From the NCBI GenBank assembly GCA_017607445.1, contig JAEVHH010000004.1, positions 3,100,001-3,164,000 of the forward strand: a DNA stretch of 64,000 nucleotides. Reading direction: 5' to 3'. Each line of letters opens with the position of its first letter. Within the stretch, counting starts at the first letter, position 1. Below, one piece after another: positions 60,401-64,000 of the stretch. Made by a program: the position numbers and the translations under genes. The notes under the pieces were generated by a model. That model was not told the origin of the DNA. It was given only the letters and a program-made list of their open reading frames with translations, and ran no database searches. Source of the DNA: Histoplasma ohiense. Taxonomy: Eukaryota; Ascomycota; Eurotiomycetes; Onygenales; Ajellomycetaceae.

Positions 60401-61611
60401 GGAAAGCTCGTCTAATTGCCGGATTGGGATATGGAAGCAGGGGTTTTATATCCATAAATATCTCAACCTGCAGGAGCGAGCTTCTATTGCATTTTCTAGA
60501 ATTGGTAGAAATATGCAGCGCTCTTCTGTTTTTAACCATTATTTTATTGTCCAGGGCGAGATGGAGGACCATTTCGACAAAAAGCCCGTGGTTCCTGTAT
60601 TACGGCTATACGTACCGGGCCAACAAATCTCGATCACCCCTATTCCATCAGGGCTGCTCACTGCTATAGAGCGCTGAAATAGCCCTTTCCATTACCCTGT
60701 GATTAAGTTTGAATGTCGATCATGAATCACAAACAAATTTCCCGATTAGGTTATTAGGGTAAAAGTCCTTTGTCCAAGGGTACCAAGGTTCAAAGCATTA
60801 GCTTCTAGAAATATGAGCTATATCGACTCCTTATCCCAAATAGCACTGATGAGTTTCGAGCACCAGAGAAGGCCTGAGACACCTTGTGTATCGTTAGTCG
60901 CTCTTTGTTCTGATAGACTCCAAGGACGTCCCTTCCAGGGAAGCACGGAAAGGAAAATAGATGAGACTCAATAGCAAGGCCCTCATGACAACGATAAATA
61001 GTATAGTGTTCTACCAGTCGATAACCATTCTTGCCGTTGATGAGTCACAGAAATGGCCTGTTTGAAGCATAACAGCACGCGAGACATGACCCGCGATCCA
61101 GGTTGCCTTGATCCCCATCTGTATTGAATAGCGCTAGTAATTAATATCTTTAACTTTTGGGAACATTCCGTCCATCCAAAAGAGGCTAGTAAGTTGCAGC
61201 TTGAGGATCAGGAGCGCAAAAGATGAAACCAATTGATGAGAGGGTGCTGCGAAGGCTGATCTTGAAGTTGTCAATCCATCGTTACTCGAAGAGATGTCTC
61301 TGATGGACAAGTTGAGGACAAAATTGGTGCTAGTTATCGTTTGTTGCTGTGATTGGGCTTGGACTTGGCTTATAATAAGCGGCAAATCCAAGATTGCTCA
61401 ACTTTTACCCCAAAGCTTGCCCTGGTTTCAGTCCTTGTGAAATCGACCTCTACGCTCCTGTATATAAACTTCTCCAAAACCCTTCAGGGGCAATTCCCAA
61501 TATATCCTTCAGTTAACGATCCAATTCGTCGATTCACTTCGGACGAAAACCGCCCATCAAGCCCCAATTTTTCCAGAAGCTTGAATTTTTTACCCCGCTC
61601 CGCAAACGGTC
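57464..61611. other. 4.1-kb intergenic region, no supported gene
   Basis: Between the zinc-finger and isomerase genes, both on +. Holds a CT microsatellite near 57491-57508, T runs (57666-57684; T24 at 58333-58356), and several short frames. A 129-residue - strand frame (59631-60020) and a 102-residue + strand frame (60369-60677) were inspected but match no family I know. A long promoter or noncoding transcript is possible. Confidence 0.45.
58333..58356. repeat. T24 homopolymer
   Basis: Twenty-four consecutive T in intergenic DNA. No function assigned. Confidence 0.9.
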
Positions 61612-62682
61612 ATGTCAAGCACGACAACGACGACGGCCACTCAGGCCATAACTGCAGAAAATGTCACTACTATCTTCCCGGATGTCGACCCCGGCCTTGC
61701 GCAGGCTTTTTCCCGAAGACAGAATGGCCCCTCTGCGCGTGAGGGTGGCGAACTGGAGGGGTATGATGAGGAGCAGATCCGTCTCATGGATGAAGTGTGC
61801 ATTGTGCTAGATGAGAATGACCAGCCCATTGGGAGTGCCAGCAAGAAGACATGTTTGTATTTCCCAATGACATTCTTTTCGTGTGAAACCCTTTATCCGG
61901 CCGTTCCGCTGGATGGCTGCTGTCCGCTCTTTTCTCGCATTTGTTTCGTACATGTACTACCGCAAAAGCGATGTGAACTGACTCTTTTGAAACTTTTTTT
62001 TTTTTTTTTTGGCATGCTTAGGCCATCTAATGACCAATATTGAGCGCGGACTTCTTCACCGCGCGTTCTCCGTCTTCCTCTTTGATTCCCAGAAGCGATT
62101 GTTACTCCAACAGCGCGCATCCGAGAAAATCACTTTCCCAGACATGTGGACAAATACCTGCTGCTCACACCCACTTGGCATTCCCGGTGAAACTGGCGTA
62201 GAGTTCGAAGCTGCCGTGCAAGGGGTTCGGAGAGCTGCGCAGAGAAAACTGGATCACGAGTTGGGGATCAAGGCGGAGCAAGTCCCACTTGAGAAGTTCG
62301 ATTTTCTGACCAGGATACACTACAAGGCTCCCAGCGACGGCAAGTGGGCAGAGCATGAGAGTAAGCAAACAAATGTCCTTGTTTAACTTAATTACTTATT
62401 TTGGCACGAATGCAAAGCTAAAGATTTGCAATTTCAACGACAGTCGATTACATCCTTTTCATCCAGGCCGATGTTGACTTGAACGTGAGCCCCAATGAAG
62501 TCCGCGATACCAAGTACGTTACGGCAGAAGAACTTAAGCAGATGTTCAAGGATCCGGCGTTGAAATTCACACCCTGGTTCAAGCTTATCTGCGAATCTAT
62601 GCTCTTCGATTGGTGGGAAAAGTTCGGCACTGAAGAGTTCGAGAAGTTCAAGGGAGACAGAACGCTTCACCGCATGCTTTAA
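61612..62682 (+). CDS. IDI1: Isopentenyl-diphosphate delta-isomerase (type I)
   Basis: Interconverts IPP and DMAPP, supplying isoprenoid and ergosterol synthesis. Three exons, 61612-61852, 62022-62360 and 62444-62682, join in phases 1 and 1 to give about 272 residues. The protein has TNTCCSHPLG with the active Cys (about residue 128), a Nudix-type block GVEFEAAVQGVRRAAQRKL, and HEIDYILF, which carries a catalytic Glu. The intron before exon 3 removes a stop-containing stretch and restores HEIDYILFI. The first 60 residues are Thr/Ala-rich and not conserved. A near-upstream promoter is not recognised. The exon 3 C-terminus (FEKFKGDRTLHRML) looks complete. Confidence 0.95.
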
Positions 62683-63495
62683 AATTCCTGTGCCAGCAGT
62701 AGAACTATTTTTAAAGAACTTGACACTCACTCTATTTGCCAATACCTCTTTCGTGGTTATATATTTGCAATTTTATGCGAAGCGTGCTCTCACACACAAA
62801 GATTCATCTGATACTAATACTGCGGATTTCTGACGATGTGGCCTCAAACCATTCCAGACTGCATAGCTAAAAGGCGTCGTTTCAGTTTCATTTCGGGGTA
62901 AATAGTGGCTATAATTGACTACTTGTTTTTACTTTTCTATCGCTGGGCATCCTACCAATTTCTTGCGTTTTTCGGAGAGAATGTGCGCACAGAATGTAGA
63001 GCGTATATCCGCCACCCCCCTAAATCGATTAGTTCGCGGGGATGTTCTTCATAAGTTTGCAACTATTGGTTGTGTTACCTCTGAAACGAGTTTAAAGCTT
63101 CAAATTTATGGGGAGAGCGCTTTCGTTGACAATAAAGGCAGATAAGAGCATTATCGATTCTTCTAGTTCCTATTCTGTGACATCCGAAGAGCAAATGCGT
63201 AGCGGATGCGTGGTTATCGAAGTGGGTGTTCAACAACGCTGCGTATGGAAAATTATAACATCACAATAGCAGTGCTGGCGCTCCTACATTCATTAGATAT
63301 ATGGCCAGTAAAAAAATAGCAAATCGACAACTCCGTAATAAAATGCAGCAAGATCGGAATCCTAAACACCCAGATCCCCAGTCCCAGAGATATTAACAAA
63401 GAAATAAAACGCCGTGGTCTCCGAGATATAGCAAACCATCTCCAGTTCCGCAAAGTCGAACCTCAAACCAGTCTTATCCATGTGCAAAAAGCCCA
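62683..63495. other. Intergenic region, no gene seen
   Basis: Between convergent isomerase (+) and DUF202 (-) genes. AT-rich, likely 3' UTRs. No recognisable frame. Confidence 0.5.
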
Positions 63496-63951
63496 TTACG
63501 GCTTTGCTGGAGGATCCGTGCTTAAGAGTATGATACACGTCCCAATGATCGATATAGCAACAACGGTGAAAACCACCTGCGTCTTCCAGCCACTCTGAAC
63601 CAGCGCAGCATTTCGACTATATTTGGTCATTGTCCGTATGTAAGTCGCGAACCCGCTACACAGGCAGACGAACGACAAAACCCAAAAGATGATGCCGAGC
63701 GGGAGCGCCATGCGCAACTCCAACTGCGACGGCTTGTACCGGAGGTGGAAGGACATTATGATTGCGCATGCAACGATGGAGAGATACATGGATAGCCGCA
63801 GCCACGAGAGGAATGTTCGCTCGTTGGCGCAGTGATCGCGGGCGTCAGATGCATTGTTATCGAACAGGAGAGGGCCGAAGAAGGGCCTGGAGAGGAACAC
63901 TGGGCCTTGCGAGGCAAGGTCACTATATGCTAGGGTTAGAGTGTTTGACAT
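63496..63951 (-). CDS. DUF202 (YidH-like) membrane protein
   Basis: A single 151-residue exon starting MSNTLTLAYSDLASQ. It carries the DUF202 signature RDHCANERTFLSWLR, where the family has RxxLAxERTFLAWLR. Three hydrophobic segments follow: MYLSIVACAIIMSF, LGIIFWVLSFVCLCSGFATYI and VVFTVVAISIIGTCIILL. Function of the family is not established; members are small integral membrane proteins, in fungi often of the vacuole or plasma membrane. The ATG is followed by the conserved arrangement, and the window ends about 50 nt upstream, so an earlier exon cannot be ruled out. Confidence 0.88.
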   Translation of the reverse strand: MSNTLTLAYSDLASQGPVFLSRPFFGPLLFDNNASDARDHCANERTFLSWLRLSMYLSIVACAIIMSFHLRYKPSQLELRMALPLGIIFWVLSFVCLCSGFATYIRTMTKYSRNAALVQSGWKTQVVFTVVAISIIGTCIILLSTDPPAKP

Positions 63952-64000
63952 GGTAATACCTTTTACGAAGTGCTGGATCGAGAATAAGCACCTACGCTGT

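Noticed and set aside
60369..60677. 102-codon plus-strand frame
   Set aside because: No recognisable motif, and overlapping frames of similar length are open; may be chance.
42998..62682. Biosynthetic cluster formed by desaturase, IDI1 and neighbours
   Set aside because: They are separated by Vps15, a channel pseudogene and a zinc-finger gene; no synthase, P450 or transporter is present, so clustering is not supported.
1..64000. CRISPR array, operon, prokaryotic defence system, rRNA or tRNA genes
   Set aside because: No direct-repeat/spacer structure, no polycistronic organisation, and no tRNA-like B-box/cloverleaf was recognised by eye; a tRNA scan would be decisive.

Overview
This is a window of filamentous ascomycete nuclear DNA. 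The evidence is short GT-AG introns (about 50-120 nt) with CTAAC/CTGAC-like branch points close to the acceptor, compact protein genes with long low-complexity flanks, and a typical fungal gene set (Vps15, Bcd1, Ulp1, Idi1, DENN and TBC proteins, a Yvc1-type channel). I infer a Eurotiomycete, possibly Onygenales; nothing in the sequence proves the order.

Layout. 1-1848: pyrimidine-rich leader of a Ulp1-type SUMO protease gene (1849-5119, +). 6423-10193 (-): copper-type P1B ATPase with a cysteine-rich N-terminus. 11741-12102: a non-coding terminal-inverted-repeat element with TA target sites. 12493-13839 (-): secreted GH16-like glucanase. 13840-17213: no supported gene. 17214-18835 (+): unknown protein built on twelve uninterrupted heptads. 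21993-25032 (-): DENN-domain protein with a long coiled-coil tail. 29703-31154 (+): Bcd1 zf-HIT snoRNP assembly factor. 31433-32658 (-): SDR oxidoreductase, divergent from a TBC RabGAP (34386-37805, +). 38847-39839 (+): F-box/ankyrin protein, convergent with a coiled-coil protein (40639-41898, -). 42998-44450 (-): fatty acid desaturase family. 45670-50668 (-): Vps15. 51395-54907 (+): a Yvc1-type vacuolar TRP channel gene with 16 recognisable exons and several lesions, called a pseudogene. 56120-57463 (+): C2H2 zinc-finger factor. 61612-62682 (+): isopentenyl-diphosphate isomerase. 63496-63951 (-): DUF202 membrane protein.

Most genes look like independent housekeeping or regulatory genes rather than one pathway cluster. 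Three bear on endomembrane traffic (Vps15, DENN, TBC), and the decayed channel is vacuolar. No CRISPR, operon or biosynthetic cluster was seen. The most notable observations are the lesions in the channel gene, the Cys-rich N-terminus of the copper pump, the heptad protein, the inverted-repeat element, and a Cys-rich reading frame just beyond the F-box gene's stop that an 87-nt intron could fuse to it. I did not find a clearly new multi-gene system. Exon boundaries were derived by hand from splice signals and reading frame and have not been tested against transcripts.
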